The notes under the pieces were generated by a model that searched no databases, was not told the origin of the DNA, and saw only the letters and a program-made list of their open reading frames with translations. From Streptomyces capitiformicae (lineage in GTDB: Bacteria > Actinomycetota > Actinomycetes > Streptomycetales > Streptomycetaceae): a stretch of 64,000 nt of DNA. The position numbers and the translations under genes were made by a program. The stretch lies in NCBI RefSeq assembly GCF_002214185.1, contig NZ_CP022161.1, positions 434,001 through 498,000 on the forward strand, in the 5' to 3' direction. Shown one piece after another: positions 44,314 through 51,692 of the stretch. Position 1 is the first letter of the stretch. Every line of letters begins with the position of its first letter.

Positions 44314-45062
44314 GTCGTTTCTCCTTGCTGCTGGTTGGCCGTGGCCGCGTCGAGGAAGGGCGGGCGCTCTCCGCCGCCGTGGACGTGGAGCGAGGCGCCG
44401 GTGATGTACGCCGCCGCGTCGGAGGCGAGGAAGACGGCTGCCTCGCCCACGTCGGACGGTTCGGCGAGGCGGCCCAGGGGGACGGTGCGGGCGACTGCCG
44501 CGATGCCGTCCGCGTCGCCGTAGTGGAGGTGGGAGAGCTCCGTGCGGACCATGCCGAGGACGAGGGTGTTGACGCGTATGTCCGGGGCCCATTCCACGGC
44601 CATCGAGCGCGCCAGATGCTCCAGGCCGGCCTTGGCCGCGCCGTACGCCGCCGAGCCGGGCGACGGGCGGCTGCCGCTGACGCTGCCGATCATCACGATC
44701 GCGCCCCTGGCCCGGCGGAGGTGCTCGTAGGCGGCGAGGGAGACGGTGAGTGGGGCGGTGAGATTGAGGTCGATGACGCGGGCGTGGCGGTGGGCGTCGG
44801 CTGCGGTGAGCGGCCGGTAGGGGGTGCCGCCCGCGTTGTTGACGAGGGTGTCGAGCCGGGGCAGGTCGTCGAACAGACGGTGGACGGTGTCGGGGTCCCG
44901 GACGTCCACCGGTATGAACTCGGCGCCTTTGACTGGTACTTCGGGCGGGTGGCGGGCGCACACGACGACCTCGGCGCCCGCTTCGACGAGGGCACGGGCG
45001 ATGCCGGCGCCGACGCCGCGCGTGCCGCCGGTGACGACGGCGACCTTCCCGTTGAGCCGCAT
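44310..45062 (-). CDS. Short-chain dehydrogenase, steroid C/D-ring pathway (Rv3549c-like)
   Basis: 250 aa. TGGTRGVGAGIARALVEAG, NNAGGTPYRPLTAADA and the SxxxYxxxK block in IGSVSGSRPSPGSAAYGAAKAG. Matches the second SDR of the KstR2 regulon (Rv3549c). It is the promoter-proximal gene of the leftward operon; its upstream region is shared with echA20 and contains the palindrome at 45092-45107. Cofactor preference cannot be fixed from the sequence. Confidence 0.85.
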   Translation of the reverse strand: MRLNGKVAVVTGGTRGVGAGIARALVEAGAEVVVCARHPPEVPVKGAEFIPVDVRDPDTVHRLFDDLPRLDTLVNNAGGTPYRPLTAADAHRHARVIDLNLTAPLTVSLAAYEHLRRARGAIVMIGSVSGSRPSPGSAAYGAAKAGLEHLARSMAVEWAPDIRVNTLVLGMVRTELSHLHYGDADGIAAVARTVPLGRLAEPSDVGEAAVFLASDAAAYITGASLHVHGGGERPPFLDAATANQQQGETT

Positions 45063-45067
45063 CCGCT

Positions 45068-45118
45068 GCTACCTTCCACCCAAGAGGCGTACCTAACAAA
45101 CGTTAGGTGGAAGGTAGC
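45068..45118. promoter_or_regulatory. Divergent promoter of SDR genes and echA20, with KstR2-type operator
   Basis: The palindrome CCTAACAAACGTTAGG (45092-45107) sits between the divergent genes. It is flanked by 13-base inverted arms, GCTACCTTCCACC at 45068-45080 and GGTGGAAGGTAGC at 45106-45118, so both transcripts start in mirror-image leaders and share the GGAAGG ribosome-site word. TetR-family KstR2 binds similar short palindromes in mycobacteria; this site is a candidate operator for the TetR gene at 50179. Confidence 0.6.
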
Positions 45119-45128
45119 TGATGCTGCT

Positions 45129-45896
45129 ATGGGTGTCTCCACCTCGTCCCCCGAAAAGGGGATTTCCGTTGTCACGGTTGACTTCCCGCCGGTGAACGCG
45201 TTGCCGGTGCGCGGCTGGTTCGAGCTGGCCGACGCGGTGCGCGGGGCGGGGCGTGATCCTTCGGTCGGCTGTGTGGTGCTGGCGGCGGAAGGGCGCGGGT
45301 TCAACGCCGGGGTGGACATCAAGGAGATCCAGGCCGCGGGGCGGCGCGCGCTGATCGGCGCCAACCAGGGCTGCGCGGAGGCGTTCGCCGCCGTGTACGA
45401 GTGCGAGGTGCCGGTGGTCGCCGCGGTGCACGGTTTCTGCCTGGGCGGCGGGATCGGGCTGGTGGGCAACGCGGACGCGATCGTGGCGAGCGACGACGCC
45501 ACGTTCGGACTGCCGGAGCTCGACCGGGGCGCGCTGGGTGCGGCGACGCATCTGGCCCGGCTGGTCCCCCAGCACCTGATGCGCGCGCTGTACTACACCT
45601 CGCGTACGGCGACGGCGGCCGAGCTACGGGCGCACGGCTCGGTCTGGAAGGTCGTACCACGCGCCGAACTGCCTGCCGCAGCCCTGGAGTTGGCGCGGGA
45701 GATAGCCGCCAAGGACGCCCGGCTGATCCGGTTGGCCAAGGCCGCGATCAACGGCGTCGACCCCGTCGACGTCCGCCGCAGTTACCGCTTCGAACAGGGC
45801 TTCACCTTCGAGGCCAACCTCGACGGAGTGGCCGACGAGCTCCGCGACACCTTCGGCAAGCCGGAGACGAAGGGATCTGAGGGGGGAACCGGGTGA
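45129..45896 (+). CDS. echA20: Enoyl-CoA hydratase-family ring-D hydrolase (EchA20)
   Basis: 255 aa crotonase-fold enzyme. EGRGFNAGVDIKEIQ and the oxyanion loop GFCLGGGIGLVGN (residues 102-114), then FGLPELDRGALGAATHLARLVPQHLMRALYYT and FRFEQGFTFEANL-type C-terminus (SYRFEQGFTFEANLDGVADELRD). These match EchA20, which opens ring D of the methylhydroindanone CoA ester. Start ATG at 45129; an earlier ATG is out of frame. Followed by ipdA with a four-base overlap. Confidence 0.9.
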   Translation: MGVSTSSPEKGISVVTVDFPPVNALPVRGWFELADAVRGAGRDPSVGCVVLAAEGRGFNAGVDIKEIQAAGRRALIGANQGCAEAFAAVYECEVPVVAAVHGFCLGGGIGLVGNADAIVASDDATFGLPELDRGALGAATHLARLVPQHLMRALYYTSRTATAAELRAHGSVWKVVPRAELPAAALELAREIAAKDARLIRLAKAAINGVDPVDVRRSYRFEQGFTFEANLDGVADELRDTFGKPETKGSEGGTG

Positions 45897-46729
45897 GTGA
45901 CAAGACGATGACCGCCGACGAGGCCGTCTCGCGGCTGGAGAGCGGCATGACCCTCGGCATCGGCGGCTGGGGTTCGCGCCGCAAGCCCATGGCCCTGGTG
46001 CGAGCGCTGCTCCGTACCGAGATCGCCGATCTCACCGTCGTCTCGTACGGCGGCCCGGACGTGGGCATGCTCGCCGCTGCCGGGCGCATCCGAAAACTGA
46101 TCGCCGCTTTCGCCACCCTCGACTCGATCCCGCTGGAACCCCACTTCCGCGCGGCGCGCGAGCGGGGCGCCTTCGAGCTGATGGAGATCGACGAGGCGAT
46201 GTTCATGTGGGGCCTGCACGCGGCCGCCAACCGCCTCCCCTTCATGCCGGTGAGGGCCGGCATCGGCTCGGACGTGATGCGGGTCAACCCGGAGCTACGC
46301 ACCATCACCTCCCCCTACGCCGACGGCGAGACCTTCGTGGCCATGCCCGCCCTCCGCCTGGACGCGGCGCTCGTCCACGTCAACCGCGCCGACCGCCAGG
46401 GCAACGGCCAGTACCTGGGCCCGGACCCGTACTTCGACGACCTCTTCTGCGAGGCCGCCGACACGGCGTACGTCTCCTGCGAACGCATCGTCGACACGGC
46501 GGACCTGACGAAAGAGGCGCCACCCCCCTCACTCCTCCTCAAACGCCACGTCGTGACAGGCGTGATCGAAGCCCCGGGCGGCGCGCACTTCACCTCCTGC
46601 GCCCCCGACTACGCCCGCGACGAAGCCTTCCAGAAGACCTACGCGACGACCCCCTGGCCCGAGTTCGCGGCTCGTTTCCTCAGCGGCGACGAACAGGCGT
46701 ACCAGTCGGCGGTCAAGGAGGCGACGTGA
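45893..46729 (+). CDS. ipdA: Steroid ring-C hydrolase, alpha subunit
   Basis: 278 aa. CoA-transferase family I alpha subunit: LESGMTLGIGGWGSRRKPMALVRALL at the start, SYGGPDVGMLAAAGRIRKLIAAFATLDS, and PALRLDAALVHVNRADRQGNGQYLGPDP. In M. tuberculosis IpdAB is not a transferase but hydrolyses ring C of the COCHEA-CoA intermediate. The GTG start overlaps the echA20 stop. Paired with ipdB directly downstream, overlapping by four bases. Confidence 0.9.
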   Translation: MSDKTMTADEAVSRLESGMTLGIGGWGSRRKPMALVRALLRTEIADLTVVSYGGPDVGMLAAAGRIRKLIAAFATLDSIPLEPHFRAARERGAFELMEIDEAMFMWGLHAAANRLPFMPVRAGIGSDVMRVNPELRTITSPYADGETFVAMPALRLDAALVHVNRADRQGNGQYLGPDPYFDDLFCEAADTAYVSCERIVDTADLTKEAPPPSLLLKRHVVTGVIEAPGGAHFTSCAPDYARDEAFQKTYATTPWPEFAARFLSGDEQAYQSAVKEAT

Positions 46730-47445
46730 CCGCAGTGAGCCGCGCCGAGTACTGCGTGATCGCCTGCGCCGAGGCCTGGCGCGACGCGGGCGAGATCCTC
46801 GCGAGCCCGATGGGCCTGATCCCCTCCATCGGCGCCCGCCTGGCCCGCCACACCTTCTCCCCGGACCTGCTCCTCACCGACGGCGAGGCCCTGCTGGTCA
46901 CCCCGGACGGCACCGTAGAGGGCTGGCTCCCCTACCGCCAACACCTCGCCCTGGTCACCGGCGGCCGACGCCACGTGATGATGGGCGCGAGCCAGATCGA
47001 CCGATACGGCAACCAGAACATCTCCTGCATAGGCGACTGGACGAAACCGAAACGCCAACTGCTCGGCGTACGCGGCGCCCCCGTCAACACCCTCAACAAC
47101 CCCACCAGTTACTGGATCCCGAAACACTCCCGCCGTGTCTTCGTCGAGAAGGTCGACATGGTGTGCGGAGTGGGCTACGACCACGCCCCCGACGCACGCC
47201 ACCACCACATCCCCCGCGTCGTCTCCGACCTCGGCGTCTTCGACTTCGCCACCGCGGACCACTCGATGCGGCTGGCGTCCCTGCACCCGGGAGTCACCGT
47301 CGAGCAGGTCAAAGAGGCGACCGCCTTCGCCGTCACCATCCCGAACGAAGTGCCGTACACGCGCGCCCCGACCCCCGCCGAACTGCACCTGATCCGCGAA
47401 GTACTCGACCCCCACAACACCCGCACCCGCGAGGTCGAGGCCTGA
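46726..47445 (+). CDS. ipdB: Steroid ring-C hydrolase, beta subunit
   Basis: 239 aa. CoA-transferase family I beta subunit: AEYCVIACAEAWRDAGEILASPMGLIPSIGARLARHTFSPDLLLTDGEALL, HVMMGASQIDRYGNQNISCIGDW and the C-terminal AFAVTIPNEVPYTRAPTPAE. Forms a heterocomplex with IpdA. The start GTG overlaps ipdA by four bases, and its stop touches the ipdC start. Confidence 0.9.
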   Translation: MTAVSRAEYCVIACAEAWRDAGEILASPMGLIPSIGARLARHTFSPDLLLTDGEALLVTPDGTVEGWLPYRQHLALVTGGRRHVMMGASQIDRYGNQNISCIGDWTKPKRQLLGVRGAPVNTLNNPTSYWIPKHSRRVFVEKVDMVCGVGYDHAPDARHHHIPRVVSDLGVFDFATADHSMRLASLHPGVTVEQVKEATAFAVTIPNEVPYTRAPTPAELHLIREVLDPHNTRTREVEA

Positions 47446-48497
47446 TGGAAACGGCACTCACCCGCCTGACAGGCGTCCGCCACCCCCTCGTCCAGACCGG
47501 CATGGGCTGGGTGGCGGGCCCCCGCCTGGTCTCCGCCACGGCCAACGCCGGCGCGCTCGGAATCCTGGCCTCCGCGACCATGACCCTCGACCAGCTGCGT
47601 ACGGCGGTACGAGAGGTGAAGTCCCGTACGGACGCCCCCTTCGGGGTCAACCTCCGCGCCGACGCGACGGACGCCCGCGACCGCGTACGCATCATGATCG
47701 AGGAGGGCGTACGCGTAGCCTCCTTCGCCCTGGCCCCCTCCCCCGAGCTGATCACGGAGCTCAAGGAGGCGGGCATCGTCGTCATCCCCTCCGTGGGCGC
47801 CCGACGGCACGCCGAGAAGGTCGCGGCCTGGGGCGCGGACGCGGTGATCGTGCAGGGCGGCGAGGGCGGCGGCCACACCGGCGAAGTGGCGACAACGGTC
47901 CTCCTCCCGCAGGTCGTGGACGCCGTGGACATCCCTGTCGTAGCGGCAGGCGGCTTCTTCGACGGAAGGGGCCTGGTCGCGGCACTCGCCTACGGCGCGA
48001 CCGGCATCGCCATGGGCACGCGTTTCCTGCTCACCTCGGACTCGACGGTGCCGGACCCGGTGAAGGCCCGCTACCTGGCGGCAACCGTCAAGGACATCAC
48101 CGTGACCCGGGCGGTCGACGGCCTCCCGCACCGCATGCTCCGCACGGACCTGGTCACAGCCCTGGAAAACGCCGGCCGCCTGAGGACCCTCTCCCAGGCG
48201 ATCCGCCACGCGGCAGCCTTCCGCGAACTCTCCGGCCTGACCTGGCGCCGACTCCTCCACGACGCCCGCACCACCCGGCACGGCAAGAACCTCACGTGGA
48301 GCCAACTCCTCCTCGCCGCCAACACCCCCATGCTCCTCAAGTCCGCGATGGTGGACGGCCGCACGGACCTGGGAGTCATGGCGGCCGGCCAGGTCACGGG
48401 AGTGATCGACGACCTGCCGTCGTGCGCGGAGCTGGTGGAGCGGGTGATGAAGGAGGCCGATCAGGTGCTGCGGGCGTTGCCCCAAGCAGACATGTGA
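47445..48497 (+). CDS. ipdC: FMN-dependent reductase of the HIP pathway (nitronate monooxygenase fold)
   Basis: 350 aa TIM-barrel flavoprotein. VRHPLVQTGMGWVAGPRLVSATANAGALGILAS, PSVGARRHAEKVAAWGADAVIVQGGEGGGHTG and PVVAAGGFFDGRGLVAALAYGATGIAMGTRFL are the FMN-phosphate loops. Matches IpdC of the mycobacterial cluster, a CoA-ester reductase that acts before ring C opening. Last gene of the echA20-ipdABC operon; ATG shares its A with the ipdB stop. A decayed toxin-antitoxin pair follows. Confidence 0.88.
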   Translation: METALTRLTGVRHPLVQTGMGWVAGPRLVSATANAGALGILASATMTLDQLRTAVREVKSRTDAPFGVNLRADATDARDRVRIMIEEGVRVASFALAPSPELITELKEAGIVVIPSVGARRHAEKVAAWGADAVIVQGGEGGGHTGEVATTVLLPQVVDAVDIPVVAAGGFFDGRGLVAALAYGATGIAMGTRFLLTSDSTVPDPVKARYLAATVKDITVTRAVDGLPHRMLRTDLVTALENAGRLRTLSQAIRHAAAFRELSGLTWRRLLHDARTTRHGKNLTWSQLLLAANTPMLLKSAMVDGRTDLGVMAAGQVTGVIDDLPSCAELVERVMKEADQVLRALPQADM

Positions 48498-48672
48498 CCG
48501 AGGCCATGAACATCCGCGAAGCCCGCGCCGGGTCCGAATACGACGCCCTTGAGGAAGCGGCCGACGAGCTGCTGGCCCGGGAGGCATGCAGCACCTGGAC
48601 GAGCCGACGGTGAGCATGGCCGAGCTCCTCGCCGACCTGTTCAGCGAGGAGCGGGAGCAGGGCGCTAAGTGA
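48494..48672 (+). pseudogene. Frameshifted antitoxin remnant
   Basis: The first frame starts at a GTG overlapping the ipdC stop and reads NIREARAGSEYDALEEAADELLAREA before running into a stop at 48613. The second frame, from the ATG at 48586, reads QHLDEPTVSMAELLADLFSEEREQGAK and ends at the TGA that overlaps the toxin start. Joined at about 48580 the two give a typical small antitoxin, so a one-base change has broken the gene. The intact-length second half alone is only 28 aa. Confidence 0.7.
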
Positions 48673-48937
48673 AATACGCGTTCCGTTTCACGGCCACGGC
48701 TCAGCGACAGCTGCGAGTCATCGACCGCACCAGCGCGATGCGCATCCTGACCGCGCTCACACGACTCGGTGACGATCCGTACCGCGACGACGCCGACGTG
48801 AAGAAGCTCTCCGGCCACGACGGCTTGTACCGGCTCCGGGTCGGAGACTTTTGCGTGGCCTATCACATCGATGACGGACAGTTGATCATTCTCGTCGTCA
48901 AGGTCGGCACCGCCGCGACGTGTACCGCTCGCTCTGA
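48669..48937 (+). pseudogene. Frameshifted RelE/ParE-type toxin
   Basis: About 89 codons, starting with GTG and reading YAFRFTATAQRQLRVIDRTSAMRILTALTRLG, then LYRLRVGDFCVAYHIDDGQLIILVVKVG. RelE/ParE toxins continue HRRDVYRSL and stop; here the frame shifts after KVG (near 48907) to TAATCTARS, while the +1 frame reads HRRDVYRSL and hits the expected TGA at 48935-48937. One lost C explains it. The C-terminal catalytic tail is therefore lost, and the protein reads on into antisense fadA6. Translationally coupled to the antitoxin remnant. Confidence 0.8.
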
Positions 48938-48956
48938 ATCGCGAGGCGCCAGCCCC

Positions 48957-50114
48957 TCAGACCCGCTCGACGATCGTCACATTCGCCTGCCCCCCGCCCT
49001 CGCACATCGTCTGGAGCCCGAACCGCCCCCCTGTGCGCTCCAGTTCGTGCAGCAGAGTCGTCATGAGCTTGGCGCCCGTCGCACCCAGTGGGTGCCCCAG
49101 GGCAATGGCGCCCCCGTTGACGTTGACCTTCTCCGGATCCGCCCCCGTTTCCTTCAGCCATGCCAGGACGACAGGCGCGAAGGCCTCGTTGATCTCGACG
49201 AGATCGATGGCGTCCAGCGAGAGGCCGGTCTTCTTCAGCGCGTACGCGGTCGCCGGTATCGGCGCGGTGAGCATACGGATGGGATCCTCGCCCCGCACGG
49301 ACAGATGGTGAACCCGGGCACGCGGCGTGAGCCCGTGCTCCCGCACGGCCCGCTCGGAGGCGAGCAGCAGCGCGGCCGCACCGTCGGACACCTGGGAGGA
49401 GCACGCGGCGGTGACGGTTCCCCCGTCGATCACCGGCTTCAGCCCGGCCATCTTCTCCAGGGAGGTGTCCCGGCGCGGCCCCTCGTCAACGGCCACCTCC
49501 CGATACGCGGCGATCTCCTTCTCGAAGCGCCCCTCGTCAATGGCCCGCACCGCCCGCTGATGCGACCGGAGCGCGTACTCCTCCTGGTCCTCCCGGCTGA
49601 TCCCCCACTTGGAGGCGATCATCTCGGCCCCGACGAACTGGTTCACCGGCCGCTTCCCGTACCGCGCCCGCCACCCCTCACTCCCCGCGAACGGCCCCTC
49701 GGTGAGCCCGAGCGGCACGGCGGCCTGACGGGAGGCGAAGGCGATGGGGACCATCGTCATGTTCTGCACACCACCCGCGACGACCAGATCCTGTGTGCCG
49801 GAGAGCACGGCCTGGGCGGCGAAGTGCACGGCCTGCTGAGAGGAGCCGCACTGCCGGTCGACGGTCGTCCCGGGCACCTCCTCCGGCAGCCCGGCGGCCA
49901 GCCAACTGGTCCGCGCGATGTCACCGGCCTGCGGCCCCACCGCGTCCAGACAGCCGAAGACGACGTCCTCGACGGCGGCGGGATCGATGCCGACGCGCGC
50001 CACCAACTCCTTCAGCACATGCGCGCCGAGGTCAGCCGGATGAACCGCGCCGAGCCCTCCCCCACGCCGCCCGACGGGCGTACGGACCGCTTCGACGATG
50101 TAGGCCTCGGCCAT
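48957..50114 (-). CDS. fadA6: Thiolase of steroid C/D-ring catabolism
   Basis: 385 aa acetyl-CoA acetyltransferase. Catalytic Cys 89 in DRQCGSSQQAVHFAA, the His 341 block (GGAIALGHPLGATGA) and Cys 371 (TMCEGGGQAN). The start ATG gives MAEAYIVEAVRTPVGRRGG. Homologous to FadA6, which thiolytically releases the acetyl-CoA and propionyl-type units at the end of HIP degradation. It is transcribed leftward as the last gene after ipdF and kstR2, 64 bases downstream of the kstR2 gene. Confidence 0.9.
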   Translation of the reverse strand: MAEAYIVEAVRTPVGRRGGGLGAVHPADLGAHVLKELVARVGIDPAAVEDVVFGCLDAVGPQAGDIARTSWLAAGLPEEVPGTTVDRQCGSSQQAVHFAAQAVLSGTQDLVVAGGVQNMTMVPIAFASRQAAVPLGLTEGPFAGSEGWRARYGKRPVNQFVGAEMIASKWGISREDQEEYALRSHQRAVRAIDEGRFEKEIAAYREVAVDEGPRRDTSLEKMAGLKPVIDGGTVTAACSSQVSDGAAALLLASERAVREHGLTPRARVHHLSVRGEDPIRMLTAPIPATAYALKKTGLSLDAIDLVEINEAFAPVVLAWLKETGADPEKVNVNGGAIALGHPLGATGAKLMTTLLHELERTGGRFGLQTMCEGGGQANVTIVERV

Positions 50115-50137
50115 GGCAACTCCCCTGACTCCACAAT

Positions 50138-50178
50138 GAGTTGAACGAGTTGGATCGAGTTGGATCGAGTTGAACGAG
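50138..50178. repeat. 10-base tandem repeat in the fadA6-kstR2 gap
   Basis: Four copies of GAGTTGGATC or GAGTTGAAC in direct order between the kstR2 stop and the fadA6 start. It sits in the space that will be the leader between the two genes. Role unknown; likely strain-variable. Confidence 0.7.
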
Positions 50179-50826
50179 CTACGTGCGTACGGCGATCCCG
50201 TCCAGCACCATCGACAGGTACTGCCGGGCGATCTCCTCGGGGCTGTGCTGTCCTCCGGGCCGGTACCAGGACGCGGCGACCCACACGGTGTCGCGTACGA
50301 ACCGGTAGGTGAGCCGCATGTCGAGGTCGGCCCGGAAGACCCGTGCCGCGACGCCGCGCTCCAGCGTGGACAGCCACGCCATCTCGAACCTGCGCTGCGA
50401 CTCGGCGAGGAACGCGAACCGTTCCTGCGCGACCAGCTGCTTCGCCTCCTTCTGGTAGATCGCGACGGCGGCCCGGTGCCGGTCGATCTCCCGGAAGGAC
50501 TCGGTGACCAGCGCCTCCAGCGTCTCGCGCGGCCCCGACTCGGTCGCCAGGACGGTGTCGTAGCCGTCCCAGAGCTCGTCGAGGAAGGTCCGCAGGATCT
50601 CCTCCAGCATCGATTCCTTGGAGTCGAAGTGGTAGTAGAGGCTGCCCGCGAGCATGCCCGCGTGGTCCGCGATCTTGCGTACGGTGGTGGCGTTGTAGCC
50701 CTGCTCGGCGAAGACCTCGGCGGCGGTGTCGAGGAGTTCACGGCGACGGGCGGGCGCGGCGGTCACCTGGGACTTCTTCTGGGCCGGCGTCGTGGTCGGC
50801 TTCTTGGTCGGCTTCTTGGTCGGCAC
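50179..50826 (-). CDS. kstR2: TetR-family repressor (KstR2-like)
   Basis: 215 aa. Lys/Pro/Thr-rich N-terminal extension (KKPTKKPTTTPAQKKS), then a TetR HTH (ELLDTAAEVFAEQGYNATTVRKIADHAGMLAGSLYYHFDSKESMLEEIL), close to KstR2, the repressor that senses HIP-CoA in mycobacteria. The C-terminal ligand domain is full length. It is encoded inside the cluster it probably controls. GTG start preceded by a weak GGA. Candidate operators are at 51661-51674 and 45092-45107. Confidence 0.85.
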   Translation of the reverse strand: MPTKKPTKKPTTTPAQKKSQVTAAPARRRELLDTAAEVFAEQGYNATTVRKIADHAGMLAGSLYYHFDSKESMLEEILRTFLDELWDGYDTVLATESGPRETLEALVTESFREIDRHRAAVAIYQKEAKQLVAQERFAFLAESQRRFEMAWLSTLERGVAARVFRADLDMRLTYRFVRDTVWVAASWYRPGGQHSPEEIARQYLSMVLDGIAVRT

Positions 50827-50852
50827 GGTTCCATTGTGGTCCTGTCGTCTCC

Positions 50853-51644
50853 CTAGGGGTGCTGGCTGCTGACGGAGACGACCTCGCCCGTCATGTACGA
50901 CGAGTAGCCGGACGCCAGGAACACGATCACGTTGGCCACCTCCCAGGGTTCGGCGTACCGCCCGAAGGCCTCCCGCGCGGTCAGCTCCTCCAGCAGCTCG
51001 TCCGTCGTCACCTTCACCAGATGGGGGTGCATGGCGAGGCTCGGCGAGACGGCGTTGATCCGCACCCCGTACTCGGCGGCCTCCACCGCCGCGCACCTGG
51101 TCAGCGCCATCACGCCCGCCTTCGCCGCCGCGTAGTGCGCCTGCCCGGCCTGGGCGCGCCAGCCGACGACGGAGGCGTTGTTGACGATGACGCCACCGGG
51201 TTCCTGTGCGCAAAAGACCCGCAGCGCCGCCCGTACGCATCGGAACGTGCCGTTCAGCGTCACGTCCAGCACCTTCGCCCACTGCTCGTCGGTCATGTCG
51301 ACGAGACACGACGTCCCCCCGAGCCCCGCGTTGTTGACCACGACGTCCAGCCGCCCGTGCTCCCTCACGGCGGCCTCGAACAGCGCGAGCACCTGGGCCT
51401 CGTCGGTCACGTCACAAGGCACCGCACCGACCCGCTCCCCGCCGAACTCCCCGGCCAGCTCGGCCTCGTACTCCTTGAGCCGTCGCGCGTGCACGTCGCT
51501 GATCAGGACGCGCGCGCCCTCTTCCAGGAAGCGCCGGGCGGTCGCGCCGCCGATGCCCGCCCCGGCCGCCGCGGTGATCACGGCGGTGCGTCCGCTGAGC
51601 AGTCCGTGCCCGAGAACGTACGCCGGACCCTCGACGTTCTTCAT
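50853..51644 (-). CDS. ipdF: 5-hydroxy-HIC-CoA dehydrogenase-like SDR (IpdF)
   Basis: 263 aa. SDR with ITAAAGAGIGGATARRFLEEG, NNAGLGGTSCLVDMTDEQW, and Ser/Tyr/Lys in NNASVVGWRAQAGQAHYAAAKAG. The C-terminal signature FGRYAEPWEVANVIVFLASGYSSYMTGEVVSVSSQHP is specific to the Rv3559c (IpdF) type. First gene of the leftward ipdF-kstR2-fadA6 unit, divergent from the acyl-CoA dehydrogenase genes. The promoter region contains the KstR2-type motif at 51661-51674. Confidence 0.88.
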   Translation of the reverse strand: MKNVEGPAYVLGHGLLSGRTAVITAAAGAGIGGATARRFLEEGARVLISDVHARRLKEYEAELAGEFGGERVGAVPCDVTDEAQVLALFEAAVREHGRLDVVVNNAGLGGTSCLVDMTDEQWAKVLDVTLNGTFRCVRAALRVFCAQEPGGVIVNNASVVGWRAQAGQAHYAAAKAGVMALTRCAAVEAAEYGVRINAVSPSLAMHPHLVKVTTDELLEELTAREAFGRYAEPWEVANVIVFLASGYSSYMTGEVVSVSSQHP

Positions 51645-51660
51645 GACAGCACGCTAACCT

Positions 51661-51674
51661 ACCAAACACTTGTT
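51661..51674. promoter_or_regulatory. KstR2-type operator between ipdF and the dehydrogenase genes
   Basis: ACCAAACACTTGTT fits the mycobacterial KstR2 consensus AnCAAGnnCTTGnT with one mismatch (G to A at position 6). It lies 17 bases upstream of ipdF's start and 18 bases before the divergent dehydrogenase start, where a repressor would block both promoters. Confidence 0.65.
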
Positions 51675-51692
51675 AGGGAAGGAGGGTGGCCC

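Noticed and set aside
48669..50144. Long plus-strand frame continuing from the toxin over fadA6
   Set aside because: Only the first 80 codons look like a RelE/ParE toxin; the rest is antisense to fadA6 and appears because the toxin is frameshifted.
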